DNA of 64,000 nucleotides from Aaosphaeria pasadenensis (lineage: Eukaryota; Ascomycota; Dothideomycetes; Pleosporales), in the NCBI GenBank assembly GCA_022813625.1, contig JAKLMB010000011.1, forward strand, positions 868,001-932,000, written 5' to 3'. A program made the translations under genes and the position numbers. The first letter of the stretch is position 1. Every line of letters begins with the position of its first letter. Shown in pieces: positions 33,665 to 44,623 of the stretch. The notes below the pieces were generated by a model that searched no databases, was not told the origin of the DNA, and was given only the letters and a program-made list of their open reading frames with translations.

Positions 33665-36600
33665 TCACGCCTGCTCTTGACTGACTTCTTCACTGCTCTT
33701 CGCGCGCTTAGGTTCCCTCTCTGGGTCAGCGGAAGACTCCGCGCGGCGCTTCTCTCCCTCTCGTGCTGCTCGTCTGGCTTCCTTGTCCTGCTTCTCTTTC
33801 TCCTTGCGTAGCGCCTTGCTTTCGAACTCGTGCCAGTCGCCTTCCAACTCCTTTAGTGCGTCTGCCCTATTCGGTGCTGGTGACTCCGTTGCGAAGTACG
33901 GATGTTCGAGAACGTCGCTCGCACTCGGTCGTGCAGCTGGGTCGAACAAAAACATGGCGCCTAGTAGGTCGAACGCAGCCGGCGTAACTCTGTCCCTGTA
34001 CTTTTCTTCAAACGTAGATACTTTGCGTTCTGTTGGCCGCAATAGTTCAAACCATTGCATCTCGACTATGCCTGGCCAGTCCTGCACTGTTGGCGTTCCC
34101 AGGACATTGTAGATCTTATCTAATTGGTTGATCTCTCCACCGTCACCCGGGAATATAGCGTGCCTTGTGAATATTTCGACAAGAACACAAGCCGCGGACC
34201 AGATATCCACAGCAGGACCATACTGCGTCTCTCCTAGCAGTAGCTCTGGGGATCGGTACCAGATCGTTATCACTCTGTTAGTGTAATCCAGCTTGCCGCG
34301 CTTCGCATAAAATCTTGCGAGTCCAAAGTCGGCGAGTTTGAGCTGTCCAGTATTGCTGACTAGTATATTTGCTGCTTTGATGTCACGATGGAGTACACCG
34401 CGGCGATGGAGGTAGTCGAGTCCCTCGAACAGCTGCTTGGCAAGGTCCTTCTTCATTGCCTGGTCGAGCTTGAAAGTAGGGTGGTTCAAAAGTCCAGTAA
34501 GATCGTGGGAAAGATATTCGAAAACCATGAAACAGTCATTCTTCTCCACCATGACCTCTCGTAGTTTGACGATATTGTCGTGGTTGAGTGACTGGAGGAG
34601 CTTGATTTCACGGATCGCTGTAACTGGAAACCCGTCTCTTTCACCCTCCATTCTTATCTTTTTCAGCGCTACCATATCTTTGGTATAGACATGAACACCC
34701 TTGAAGACTTTTCCGTAAGTGCCTGAGCCCACCACTGACTCATTACCAGGTTTTCGGTAGTAAACCGAATCCGAAGCTGCGAATTCTGGTGAAAGAGTGG
34801 GTCTCGGGAGCACACGCTTCTTTTTGATAATCTTCGTTTTGGGTATCTGCTCGGCGGGACCCCTTCGTTCGATGCGGTTGTCGAGTCGATGGTCCGGTCG
34901 TCCCTCAAAACGACTGTCCGTACGCACATCAGGGTGACGAGCATATGGATCTCGTCTATCCCTTTCACGAGGATCACGGTAACCTCTCGAGTCACGGACA
35001 TCGCGTGGATCCCTAGGGTCTCGTGGGTCCCGGGGGTCTCGCAGATCTCTCGGGTCTCTCACATCCCTTGGATCCCTTAGGTCTCTAGGATCTCTAAGTT
35101 CTCTCGGGCCACGCGGGTCTCTTGAATCTCTAGGATCTCTGTAATCCCGTGGATCTTGCAGGTCTCGCGGATCTCGCATATCTCGTGGATTGCGTGGAGC
35201 CCCCAAGTCTCTTGCACTGCGGGACTCTCGGTAGTCTCGATCTCGATAATATTCAGGATCGCGTGGGTCTCTTGGATCTCTTGGATCTCTTGGATCTCTG
35301 GGATCTCTGGGATCTCTGGGATCTCGCGGGTCTCTGAGATCTCGTGGGTCTCTGAGATCTCGTGGATCTCTTGGGTCTCGTGAATCTCGTGGATCTCTTG
35401 GATCTCGTGGGTCGTGGACGTCTCGAGGATCCCGATACGGCGGCGGTCTTCTATCGTACTGGCTGCCATACTTTTCGTATTCATCGTAGCGGCGGTCCCT
35501 TTCTCGATAGTCCCGCTCCCGATCTCTTGCCCTTCCGCGATCGCGATCGCGTTCTTGGGCTCGGCTTCTTTCGTAATCACGGTCACGGTCACGCTCACGC
35601 TCACCTCGTGGGTCTACGGTATACCTAGAGGAAGGCTCTCGTGGTGGTGTGGCTTTCGGTTTAGACTCAAGTATCGATTCCTTCGACGGTTTCTCCGGCG
35701 CATCGTCTTGCGAGCCCCCTGTTGGGACGGGAATCTTGGTCTTGAGCGAGAAGCTGAACCCCTTTGATTGATTGGAGGCTGCTGCTGGCTTACTAGGTGG
35801 AGGCATTTGTTTCTCCCCCTTCTCCACCTCATCTTCAGCGCGCATAGCTTTTGATGGACGGAAGGGATTGTCCTCGGCGTCGACCGCTGGGCTCGAAGTC
35901 TCAGGAGCTGTTGTTGATTTGGATGGTGTAGAAGAAGATGCATGGCGCGGAGCTTCTGTGGCTGGTCGGCCACCTCGGGTTCCTGAAGCTGGAGTCCAAG
36001 AAAGGTTTGAGAATTGAGTTGGTGCACCTCGGCCACGTCCCCCTTGGGCGGCGTTGTAGCCAGAACCTGGCGCAGCCCCTGATGAACGGCGATCGGGGCC
36101 ATTGAAATTATTACCGCGAAAGCCTCCCCTATGTGATGTAAGCGGATTTGGTATTGCAGCGGCTGGGGGTTACATACGCTTGATTTGAATGGGACTGTTG
36201 CCCGTTTCGGCCTCCTCGCCCTCCCGGGTATGGCGACTGCCCTTGTGGAGAGTGCGAATAATTTGAGTGCGTGTCGTTGCTTGGGCGAGATGATCGACCA
36301 TGGTGGTGAGTTCCTTTCATATCGGAGTCGAGGTCTGGAGAACCGGGGATATCAGGCTTTCGGTCTAATGCAGGAGGTGGAGAGCCCTTCAAGGAGGAAG
36401 TTCTATTTATTTCCGTATGTTTGTCGCTACGAGCCTCTCTGTCTGGCTTTCGCGCGCTCCTGGTGTGGGACGATAACGAGGGGGAGCGTGATTGGTGTGA
36501 AGCCTCTTTCCTGTGCCTTGCGTGTCGCGGGGAGCGACCTCTTACAGGCGTGACCGACCTTCGGCGGTGAGGAGATGGGGAACGCGCAGCCCGAGAGCGG

Positions 36601-37418
36601 CTCTGATTTTGTTCTTCACGATCACGATCTTGTTCCCTTTCCTCAATAGATGTATGATGCCGCCGGTGATGCCTTCGCGGGGAATGCCGCCTAGGCGACT
36701 CGTGCTTCCGTGACTTTCTTTCAGGAGAACGCGATCGCTTCCTGTCACGATGGGGATATGTTCGATGACGCGATTCAGCGGATCGTGAGCGACGACGGGA
36801 GGAAGACGGATTTTGGGAACCCGGGCTCGCGTCTCGAGCAGTTTCTTCGGCGCGGTTGGAGATGGAATGTGGTGAAGAGGCTCTGTGCCTGGTCTTGCTG
36901 GAGGTTTCAGTATGCTGAGGCCTGGAACGTGACCGATCTACACTCCTACTGCTCCTCCGCTTAGTACGTCGATGAAAGTCCCGATCTGGAGATGGAGAGC
37001 GTGTGCGGCGGCGTTTGGGAGATGGAGATTTATCGCGGTGGTGATGGCTATGGTGGTGGTGATGGGAGTGGTGGTGTCGTTGAGACTGCGAACCCTTGTC
37101 CAAACTTGGAGCCCTTTCCCTAGACGATCGATGTCGACGACGCTCCCTTGGTGCACCTCGACTTCGGCGGCGCGTGTTGGTATCTCTACTCACACTGCGC
37201 TCGCGCGAACGGCCCCTGGCGTGTTTTGTCGATGAACGAGCGTCGGGATCGTGGGTGTCTCGTCTGTGGTCGTCTTTCGCGGCGCGTGGCACCGGTGACG
37301 CTGCGCTGGAGTCGGCAGCAGCCAAGTCTCGCGAGTGGATCCCCTCCCTCTCTCTGATGGACGACGTTTCCTCTGTTCTCCGCTGAGCTATATCCTGGGT
37401 CCGGCGCAACCCAGCCAT
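33665..37418 (-). CDS. CTK1: CTD kinase catalytic subunit, CTK1/CDK12-like, with RS and DPR-repeat N-terminus
   Basis: Nuclear cyclin-dependent kinase predicted to phosphorylate Ser2 of the RNA polymerase II CTD during elongation. Exons are complement(33665..36128, 36178..37418), 1234 residues; the 49-nt intron (GTATGT donor, phase 2) is clear. The order is an RS/His-rich region (1-413) with many SRS/SPS motifs and a His run; an RGG-like Gly/Arg patch just after the junction (GGFRGN, GGRGRG); a Pro/Ser region; an Arg-Glu-Asp block; about 27 DPR triplets mixed with DLR/DSR/DVR (residues about 645-795); then the kinase (about 873-1161). The kinase has GSGTYGKVF, catalytic-pair Lys in ALKKI, PVTAIRE as the C-helix, HRDIKAANIL, DFGLARF, T-loop Thr in DYTNRV and WYRSPELLLG. 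A charged Lys/Glu/Arg tail follows. Yeast Ctk1 is 528 aa, so this N-terminus is exceptionally long, closer to metazoan CDK12/13 design. Confidence 0.95.
34985..35435 (-). repeat. In-frame 9-nt repeat array encoding DPR/DxR triplets
   Basis: Coding tandem repeat within the CTD-kinase gene, unit roughly GATCCAAGAGAC-like on the coding strand, translated as Asp-Pro-Arg with Leu, Ser, Val or Met replacing Pro. Two blocks are separated by a non-repeat segment around DPEYYRDRDYRES. The spacing is mainly a multiple of 9 nt, so copy changes keep frame. Confidence 0.9.
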
Positions 37419-40330
37419 GTAGACAGCAGTGGCATAAGTAGTAGTATGTAAAAGTGGTTAATGCTACTGGATCGAGGCCAAAGCGGTCGGAGCGCGGGTC
37501 GCAGTGTCACCGTCCACTAGCCGAGCGTCAGGGACTATTCGAGACGGCACAGCTCAAGAAGTGTGAGTGAGCCGGGAGTCAAGAGCAGGACAGGATGATT
37601 GCAGATAAAAAGAAAACAGGAAATGGGAATATGTTGGCAGGCAGAAGGGGATGTCGTTAGTTTATTTACCTTTGAAATTTGCTGACGTTGATGATGGTGA
37701 TGGCGAACGTGATGGTGATGATAATGGAGTTGTCGCCGATCGTGCCCGCAACGCCTTTGCTGGCGTAGATACGAGTAGGATAGGGCAATTAGGCGTAGTA
37801 GTAGGTCGGTAGGCTGGTAGGCTGGTAGCGGTAAGGTTGGGTAGGGTTTGGCAATACGAGTAGGAGGACGGTAGAACGGTAGGACGGTACTCGGTAGGAC
37901 GGTAGGGAGGAGGTTTCTTTCGCATCCATCCCCAATCCCAAAGGTTCCGCTGGTTCTGGTTCTCGTTCTGGTTCTGGTCGTTGGGGTCGTTCGGCTCATC
38001 CCCAATTCGTCGCTTTCTTTTTCCGCCAATGCCAAGACTCAGAGGACCGCCTGCATTGGTGTCCGTAGACAGCGTCCCACTTCCCCGTCCCTCCCGTCCT
38101 CCCCCCAAAATGTTTGCACATCCGCATGTGCATTTGTGTTTGCATCTGCAGCATTCGCATCCCGCTCACGCAGACTATCTGGCTGTCCTTGCTGTCTGGC
38201 TGGCTGGCTGTTGCTGGCGTATGCATGTGCTATCCATACTTTGCATGTTGTTTTGAACCCCCCTCTTGAAAGGTGAGAATATGTGTAGGCCTCGTGCAAG
38301 ATCTTTGCCACCTCAGCAAAGGAACGTATCCTGCATCTGCATAGTCCATCTTGCCTTTCTTTCTTAAGTGGCAGGCGGATTTACTGTCGACATCTAAACT
38401 AACTGGATCTCTCTCTCAAGCATCACCCAGCAGCAGCACAGGTTACCGCGCGCCTACATGGAACTATCTAAGCAGCACGCAAAAGCCCAACATTACTATC
38501 GATGCATGATGGCAGCCGCACCAGGAGTGTGCTAGTGGTACTGAAATCCGCAAATGGCATGTTACAAGCCAATTTTCATAGCCGGAATATGCCATGGTGC
38601 AACGTGGTGAAGTCGTTTAAAGGTTCAGAAATCATGTACCTTATGTGGTATGCAGGAATGATCTGATGTAGAATGCTTTGTGCGCTCGTCCAAGTGAGGC
38701 TCGCCGGAATGAACCCGTAACTATACCAGGATCCGGTCCAGTATGGAGAGCGGCAGTAATCATGACGGTACGTTGAGTTCGCAGGTAGTTTCCTGTTCGT
38801 AGAGGCTTGGAGAAGCCGAACGATAAATAATCAATCCGGAGATAGCGCAACAGATGGTACCAGTGCTCCAAATATCCACCGCCTAGACTGGTCCCATATC
38901 TGAAGAGGACAACGAACATCTAGCCGTAGCGCTTCGCAGCGATATTAAACTCTCATTTGTGATCCCACACATGTTTGTTTGAACGGCAGCATTCCTAATT
39001 CAAGGAAGTCTGCCATGGATTTCCCCACCCATACCTTTCGAATATCATTTCATACTATACCAGCAAGAACAATCAAAGCGGGAAGTCAAGGGAAATGGAA
39101 TCCTGGAGGCGCCGCAGCGTCGGCAAGGTCGTACAGACGAAATGGACGAGACTTGTGCTCATGCGGCACTCGCATTCATTGTCCCGAGTAAACTGGGTTC
39201 GCGTGCGGGTGTTTGGGGCCCAGCTAAGGCGGGCTGATCCCAACCCCAGCACGTCCAACGCGCTGTGTTGTCGAGGGGCAATGAATTCATATGCAAGCAA
39301 CGACGGCGACGCGGCCGAACAACCCTTGTGTGTGAACACAATTTAAGTCCAGGGTGAATACTTGAGTGTCGAAGTGGATATCTGCAATAGGCAGGCAGAC
39401 ACGTATTAGAGCAAAGTGTTGATGAAGACGGGCCTTTTAAAGACGGAGGGTAGATGCGACAAACGCTACATCTGGCGCGACTGGAAAGAGTAATGCAACA
39501 ATGATGGCTGTGAGTTTAAAGCATCTGAAGCTGTCAAGAGCGTAATGGCTTTTCGCACTTGTCCCATCCATTCCCAAGCGTTGATAGTGTTCCCACCGAC
39601 ATGGTTACGGCCATGATTGTATTGTCACCATGATAGACGCGCGATAATCGGACGTTGTGTGCGTGAACGAACACAGACGGCGGTCACGGTGGGTGCGTGC
39701 CTCTGGCAGCGGTGGAGGTCTTGGAAGCTCGCATTAATGGGTGCATTAGAAATATTGATATTCCATGTCGATGTCGATGTCGATGAAGCTGATGGGAGAG
39801 GTACAGCGTGCAGGTAGCCTGGGGATGGTGTAGAGGTGAGGTGATGAAGGGGTGTTGTCGTGTTGTCGAGCTGCCTGCTAGCTTGGCTGTAAGCGGATTG
39901 TGACTGTACGGAAAGTCCCGTGACTTGACTAGACTGAAAGGAAACAACCCAACCATTGACAGACCCCTCCTGCCCTCTCCGCTTAGGTCTGTGCTGACCG
40001 ACGTCAGGGCCGGACCCCAAACCATCTTTTTCCTACGGGCGGGTCGCCGAAAAAACGCCAAAGAGTGAATTAACTTTCCCCTCCTAGAACCCTTCCCCCG
40101 CCGATATCCTTACCGCTTCGTAGAAAATCTTATTCAATTGGTCCTTCTGTTCTTCTTCACTCCGTCTTCTTTGAAATTCGCAAACACATTATGCTTTGCG
40201 ATTGTACTTCAGTCCTTTCATCCCACTAATCTACATACACACAATACGCAGTCCTACTTCACAAAGACCTCCGGATCGCCCGACCAAACTTCAATCTTCA
40301 AGACAACGGCTGCCTAGCTGCATAGCAATC
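37419..40330. promoter_or_regulatory. 2.9 kb divergent region between CTK1 and GTP cyclohydrolase I
   Basis: Between two divergent starts. Imperfect GGTAGG repeats occupy about 37,801-37,920, GGTTCT units 37,945-37,980, and ATGTCG units 39,765-39,785. No domain-bearing frame is seen; longer frames (for example 166 aa, minus, 37,535-38,035) read through these repeats. A CT-rich segment at 40,080-40,330 precedes the GTP cyclohydrolase ATG, as in fungal core promoters. Confidence 0.5.
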
Positions 40331-41410
40331 ATGGATCCATCTACAAATACCCCTAGATCTGCAACACCTTCCCACACAACTCATGAGCCCTCTCCCCTTC
40401 GCCGATCGACGAATTCTCCCGAACAAGCAGCAGAACCCCAGGCGCAACAAGACGTACCTACAACAGTTGTGGAGTCATCGCACGAGTCGCACCAGATCGT
40501 CAACCACGACGGTCCCAACGGCTATTTCCCTAGCAATTCGACAAGCGCCAACATGGACGACAAACGCATTAGCATTCGTACGAGTGTCCCAGTGGACAGT
40601 GCTACACCGTTGGCGACCAGCCGCGCGCAAAGCCCATACACCCGACAGCCTATCGTGGACTTTGATGGATTGAGCTGGCCGAGTATGTACCACCGGTACC
40701 ATCCCAGACGAGTTATATGTTACTAACATATTCCAAAAAGGCCAGGGAACGAGGGAGAGGAAAGAAGCGACACCGGAGCAAAAGGATGAGCGATTGGCCA
40801 AAATGGCTGGAGCCGTCCGAACACTCTTGGAGTGCGTCGGCGAGGATCCTTCTCGTGAAGGTCTTCTGAATACACCCGAGCGTTTCGCCAAAGCGATGTT
40901 GTTCTTTACAAAGGGTTACGAGGACAACCTTCGTGACGTGGTCAACGGCGCCATCTTCCACGAGGACCACGATGAGCTGGTCATGGTCAAGGACATCGAG
41001 TTCTTCTCGCTTTGCGAACATCATCTGGTCCCGTTCACTGGCAAGGTATGCTCGTAATGAGTCTCATTTGTTACGGAATGATCGACTAACACAAAAGGCA
41101 GATCCACATCGGATACATCCCGGACAAGCGCAACAAGAGGGTGATCGGTCTCTCCAAACTGGCGCGCATCGCCGAGATGTACGCAAGGCGACTTCAGGTC
41201 CAAGAGCGACTGACCAAGCAGGTGGCTGAGGCAGTCAAAGAAGTCCTCACCCCATTGGGAGTCGCCGTAGTCATCGAATCGACACACATGTGCATGGTCA
41301 TGCGCGGAGTTCAGAAGCCGGGCTCGTCAACAACAACCAGCTGCATGCTTGGCTGTATGAGAACACAGGCGAAGACCCGGGAGGAGTTCTTGAACCTTCT
41401 CAAGAGGTAA
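40331..41410 (+). CDS. FOL2: GTP cyclohydrolase I
   Basis: Converts GTP to 7,8-dihydroneopterin triphosphate, the first step of folate and pterin synthesis; cytosolic homodecamer. Exons are 40331..40682, 40741..41045 and 41102..41410, 321 residues, all phases consistent. The catalytic domain begins near residue 118 (WPSQGTRERKEATPEQ, then MAGAVRTLLECVGEDPSREGLL). Zinc ligands are Cys209 and His212 in SLCEHHLVPF and Cys300 in TSCMLGC. HIGYIPDKRNKRVIGLSKLARI and ESTHMCMVMRGVQ are the usual substrate-pocket blocks, and the C-terminus EFLNLLKR matches the family. Residues 1-115 form a Ser/Thr/Pro/Gln-rich extension with no fold seen; fungal and animal orthologues often have such regulatory extensions. 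Confidence 0.97.
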
Positions 41411-41867
41411 TTTCGGTACCATCTATGCTCAATTATGCATGATATCATATCCATTTTGGAGAAAGGCGTTGGTGGCGGTGTTCATCCACTTCAAGAGTCA
41501 GGTCGGCGGTACATAGCTGAAAATCTTTTGCATTAGACTGTAAATGCATCTTGCCTTTCAACAGGCGCTCAATAATCGCTCCCAACGATTATTTACTCAA
41601 GCTTCCCTTCTTTGTGCCACTTTGTTATGTATAGTGAGAAGTGAAGGTTGTCTCATCTTTCGTTGCTGTGGCACTGTTGCTATCATTGTTTACTCCATTT
41701 TGTATATCAAACAACTCACCACCAACGCGTTTTAGCCACAACACAAACACTGAAGTCCACCGAGGATCTTCTAGCGTTTTCCACTTCACTACTTATCTGC
41801 CTCACTACACTTCCAATTACAGTGGCCTTCTCCGACTTCAACTCCACTCCAGTCATCCAGACTCAAG
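41411..41867. other. Intergenic spacer
   Basis: 457 nt between two plus-strand genes. AT-rich; no gene is seen. Confidence 0.6.
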
Positions 41868-43076
41868 ATGAGCGGCACTAAAAGACCAGCCTCCAGCCTG
41901 GAAATTGACAGCAGTTCGAATGGCAACCTCGAAGTCACATCCTCATCTAGCAACCCCAACATCGTCCGCCGGCACCGCGCCCAACTCGAAGACGTCAAGC
42001 GCCGCAACCCCCATCTCGGCATAATCATCAACCCCAACCGCCCATCCACGACCTTCAACATCTACAAAGCGATCCTCCGGCACCCAAACCTCTTCTTCCA
42101 ATTCACCCTTCGCCTCCCACCCGCCACGCTCCTCGACCTCTACGCCATCGACAAAGAATTCCACTACCGCTTCAACAAACACGGCGTCTCCCTGATCCAC
42201 GACTTCGCGAAATACCACGCCCCCGACGCCGCCTACGTCTTCACCTGGACCCTCTGGCCCAACCTCTGCATCTCCGACCCAAGCCTTAAGCCCATGGACC
42301 GCCGCTCCCACCTCTCCCGCGACATCCCCTCCCTCCGCTGGACCAAACTCGTCATCTTCCGCGACCGCATCGTCCGGCACATCCTCACCCTCCTCGCCCT
42401 CGAAGGCCACCGGGTCCCCCGAGCCACAGGCCGCGCCCTCATGAAACTCTGGCTCCTCATGGAAACCAAGACGCAAGCCGCGCGCGTGAAACTCGTCCGC
42501 AACCCCGACGTCCTCACCGACGAAGACATCCTCCTCCTCCACCTCTTCCTGACGAAGCTCGACATGCGGTTCTCGGACCCCGTGCAGGGCCGCGGCATGG
42601 GCGAGCTCTCGCACATGCTGCTGTGCCAGCGGAACCTGATTCCCCTGCGGGACGTGCTGGCGGGCAAGACGAGGCTGGACTACGACAATTCGACGGATCT
42701 GGCGAGGCGGACGTATTTGACCGGGTGGTTTGACCGCGCGTTCGTGCCGTGGATTGATGACGAGTTGGAGAATGGGGTTCCGGAGTCGGAGTGGGCGCTT
42801 ATGAATAGGGAGTATTGGGATGATGAGGGGCGGCCGATGGAGTTTGCGATTGATTTGGTTGGCATGGAGGGGGTTAGGAGGGGGTTGAATGTTCATAAGT
42901 GGGCGTTGAGCTTCTTGACGTATGGGTATGTGGATTTAGAGAAGGGGAAGAATGTGGGGATTGTGAGGAAGTATAGGGGGATTAAAAGGCCGGTCGATGT
43001 GGAGGAGACACGCTTGCAGGAGGAAGAGATACACGGCCTCATCGACAGACTGGAGGAGTTGTCGACTGCAAACTAG
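41868..43076 (+). CDS. Conserved-looking fungal protein of unknown function (402 aa)
   Basis: Single-exon gene, ATG at 41868. After a short Ser-rich N-terminus, a basic segment (RRHRAQLEDVKRRNP) precedes a hydrophobic, helical block, FNIYKAILRHPNLFFQFTLRLPP, followed by LLDLYAIDKEFHYRFNKHGVS. This resembles the short Leu/Pro-rich helical start of F-box-like fungal proteins, but no F-box can be assigned with confidence. The middle contains RHILTLLALEGHRVP and DEDILLLHLFLTKLDMRFSDPVQGRG; the end has the acidic EETRLQEEEIHGLIDRLEEL helix. Strong third-position C bias in the 5' two thirds turns to G bias after about 42,660, giving long antisense frames that I treat as shadows. No signal peptide or membrane segment is seen. 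Confidence 0.85.
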   Translation: MSGTKRPASSLEIDSSSNGNLEVTSSSSNPNIVRRHRAQLEDVKRRNPHLGIIINPNRPSTTFNIYKAILRHPNLFFQFTLRLPPATLLDLYAIDKEFHYRFNKHGVSLIHDFAKYHAPDAAYVFTWTLWPNLCISDPSLKPMDRRSHLSRDIPSLRWTKLVIFRDRIVRHILTLLALEGHRVPRATGRALMKLWLLMETKTQAARVKLVRNPDVLTDEDILLLHLFLTKLDMRFSDPVQGRGMGELSHMLLCQRNLIPLRDVLAGKTRLDYDNSTDLARRTYLTGWFDRAFVPWIDDELENGVPESEWALMNREYWDDEGRPMEFAIDLVGMEGVRRGLNVHKWALSFLTYGYVDLEKGKNVGIVRKYRGIKRPVDVEETRLQEEEIHGLIDRLEELSTAN

Positions 43077-43218
43077 ATCTGAAACGTGTGGATCATCCCT
43101 ACGGATGGGACATCTTGCAACGAGCAAGTCCTAAGTCGATCTAACTCCTGATGCCACAACTGTATAACAAAAGATAAAACCTCTAGTTGGCCAAAACCCC
43201 CAATATGAATCCCAAGCA

Positions 43219-44100
43219 TCATTTCTTCTTCTTCTTCCCCTCCCCATCCTTCCCCGCAAACCCCCCCAAAATCAACGCCTCCCTCGCCGCCGAATTGATA
43301 ATCCTAAACCGATCCGGCCCCAACTGCACACCCCCATACCACCGCGTAACCACCACCATGACGTCCCACACATCCATCAACTGCATCAGATGCAGCATGC
43401 GACCCCCCGCCGCCGTCTCCCCGTCGTCGTCGCAGTCCTGGTAGCTCGTGTCGTTGGGGCCGCGGATCCGCCAGGCTGTCATGTTGTGCGTTGCGCGAGC
43501 GGCCTTCTTGTCTGTGGACAGCAGGTGGTGGACGTAGGATTTTGCTTGGGCGGGGGAGGAGACGGGGGCGACGCGCGCGAGGAATATGGATTTTTTCTCG
43601 GTGATGGGGAGGGCGATTGTCCAGGGGGGTTCGGGGCCTAGGTCTTCGTGTTGGAAGGGGGTTGATGTGCTGATGTTTGATGTGTCGATGGCGTCCTGCT
43701 TTGATGGTGCTGATGCTGGGTCGTCGTGCAAATGTAATGTGCCTTGCTCTTCGGCCTTCTCAATTGCTTCGCGGACTTCCTCAAGGAGATCGAATATACA
43801 TGCCTCGCCGGGCCGGTATGTCGCTGCTAGGACGTCTCTTACAACATCGACGACTTGCTTGCCGACGCCTTTTGGTAGGTCATCGCCTACGGATTGCGTA
43901 CCTAGGATTGATGGCGGTGCGTCTGGGTAGTCCGGGGGAAATCCCAGGCGCAATGTGACGGATGGGAGAGAGGGTAGTCGCAGGCTGAAGAGTAGTGAAG
44001 GTTCATTGTTGGTGGAGATGGGTGTTAAGGTGCCTTCTTCGTATATGGAGTTTATGGTTGTGAGTTCGTCCGATATGGCATCATTGTCGATGCTGGTCAT
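43219..44100 (-). CDS. YIH1: IMPACT/YIH1 homologue (RWD + UPF0029)
   Basis: Predicted regulator of the amino-acid starvation kinase Gcn2. Yeast Yih1 and mammalian IMPACT compete for Gcn1 through their RWD domain and so lower eIF2-alpha phosphorylation. Single exon, 293 residues. The RWD domain spans about 1-118, with ELTTINSIYEEGTL at the start and GFPPDYPDAPPSI as the typical YPxxxP-like block. An acidic linker precedes the Impact N-terminal (UPF0029) domain at about 165-275, with KKSIFLARVAPVSS, HNMTAWRI, VVVTRWYGGVQLGPDRFRII and NSAAREAL. The C-terminus is a poly-Lys run. It is slightly longer than Yih1 (258 aa), mainly in the linker. The convergent stop of the 402-aa protein gene is 142 nt away. 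Confidence 0.92.
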   Translation of the reverse strand: MTSIDNDAISDELTTINSIYEEGTLTPISTNNEPSLLFSLRLPSLPSVTLRLGFPPDYPDAPPSILGTQSVGDDLPKGVGKQVVDVVRDVLAATYRPGEACIFDLLEEVREAIEKAEEQGTLHLHDDPASAPSKQDAIDTSNISTSTPFQHEDLGPEPPWTIALPITEKKSIFLARVAPVSSPAQAKSYVHHLLSTDKKAARATHNMTAWRIRGPNDTSYQDCDDDGETAAGGRMLHLMQLMDVWDVMVVVTRWYGGVQLGPDRFRIINSAAREALILGGFAGKDGEGKKKKK

Positions 44101-44623
44101 TGCTGCTGTAGGTGTGAGGGAAACGTGTGCAATTTTGTTTTAACAGGTCACTTTTTAAGTATGCATAGATTGATAGGTAAGTTAATGGGATGGATGATTG
44201 ATGTAGGATGAGTTATGGTAACTATCCCAAGTTGAGCATGGCAAGGGAAGACGTTGGTGGGTTTACTTAGTGTGGGGCTTAATTATGGTATGATTTTAAC
44301 AATACGCGAGCTTGGTCTTACAATCAACCAATTGCTCGGTCGTCCATTTCTTTTCATCTGAAGTCATTATATTTCGTGATTTTGTGACGAGCGTTTTCAA
44401 GCTCAAATGCAATTATCTCTGAAATGGATAAGATGCCCTGTCGAGATGAGCGCATATAGTGTTCTCCAACGGCGCCGCATCCCAACCTAACTCGCAAGCA
44501 TCGATGGCACATAACCTGTTGCACTCCACGCCGCCAGAATACAATCCATCAACTCCAACTCAACTCCATTTCACACACACCAAAGCTCCTGCATCGTCCA
44601 AAAACGCCCCTGCCAATACCCAA
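44101..44623. promoter_or_regulatory. YIH1-side promoter and GFA 3' flank
   Basis: 523 nt, upstream of the YIH1-like start and downstream of the GFA-protein stop, both minus strand. No gene is seen. Confidence 0.5.

Noticed and set aside
37535..38035. 166-codon minus-strand open frame upstream of CTK1
   Set aside because: It reads through simple GGTAG/GGTTCT repeats and has no splice context or domain.
41943..42896. 317-codon antisense frame within the 402-aa protein gene
   Set aside because: Explained by strong third-position GC bias of the sense gene; its translation is repetitive Glu/Val/Gly-rich.
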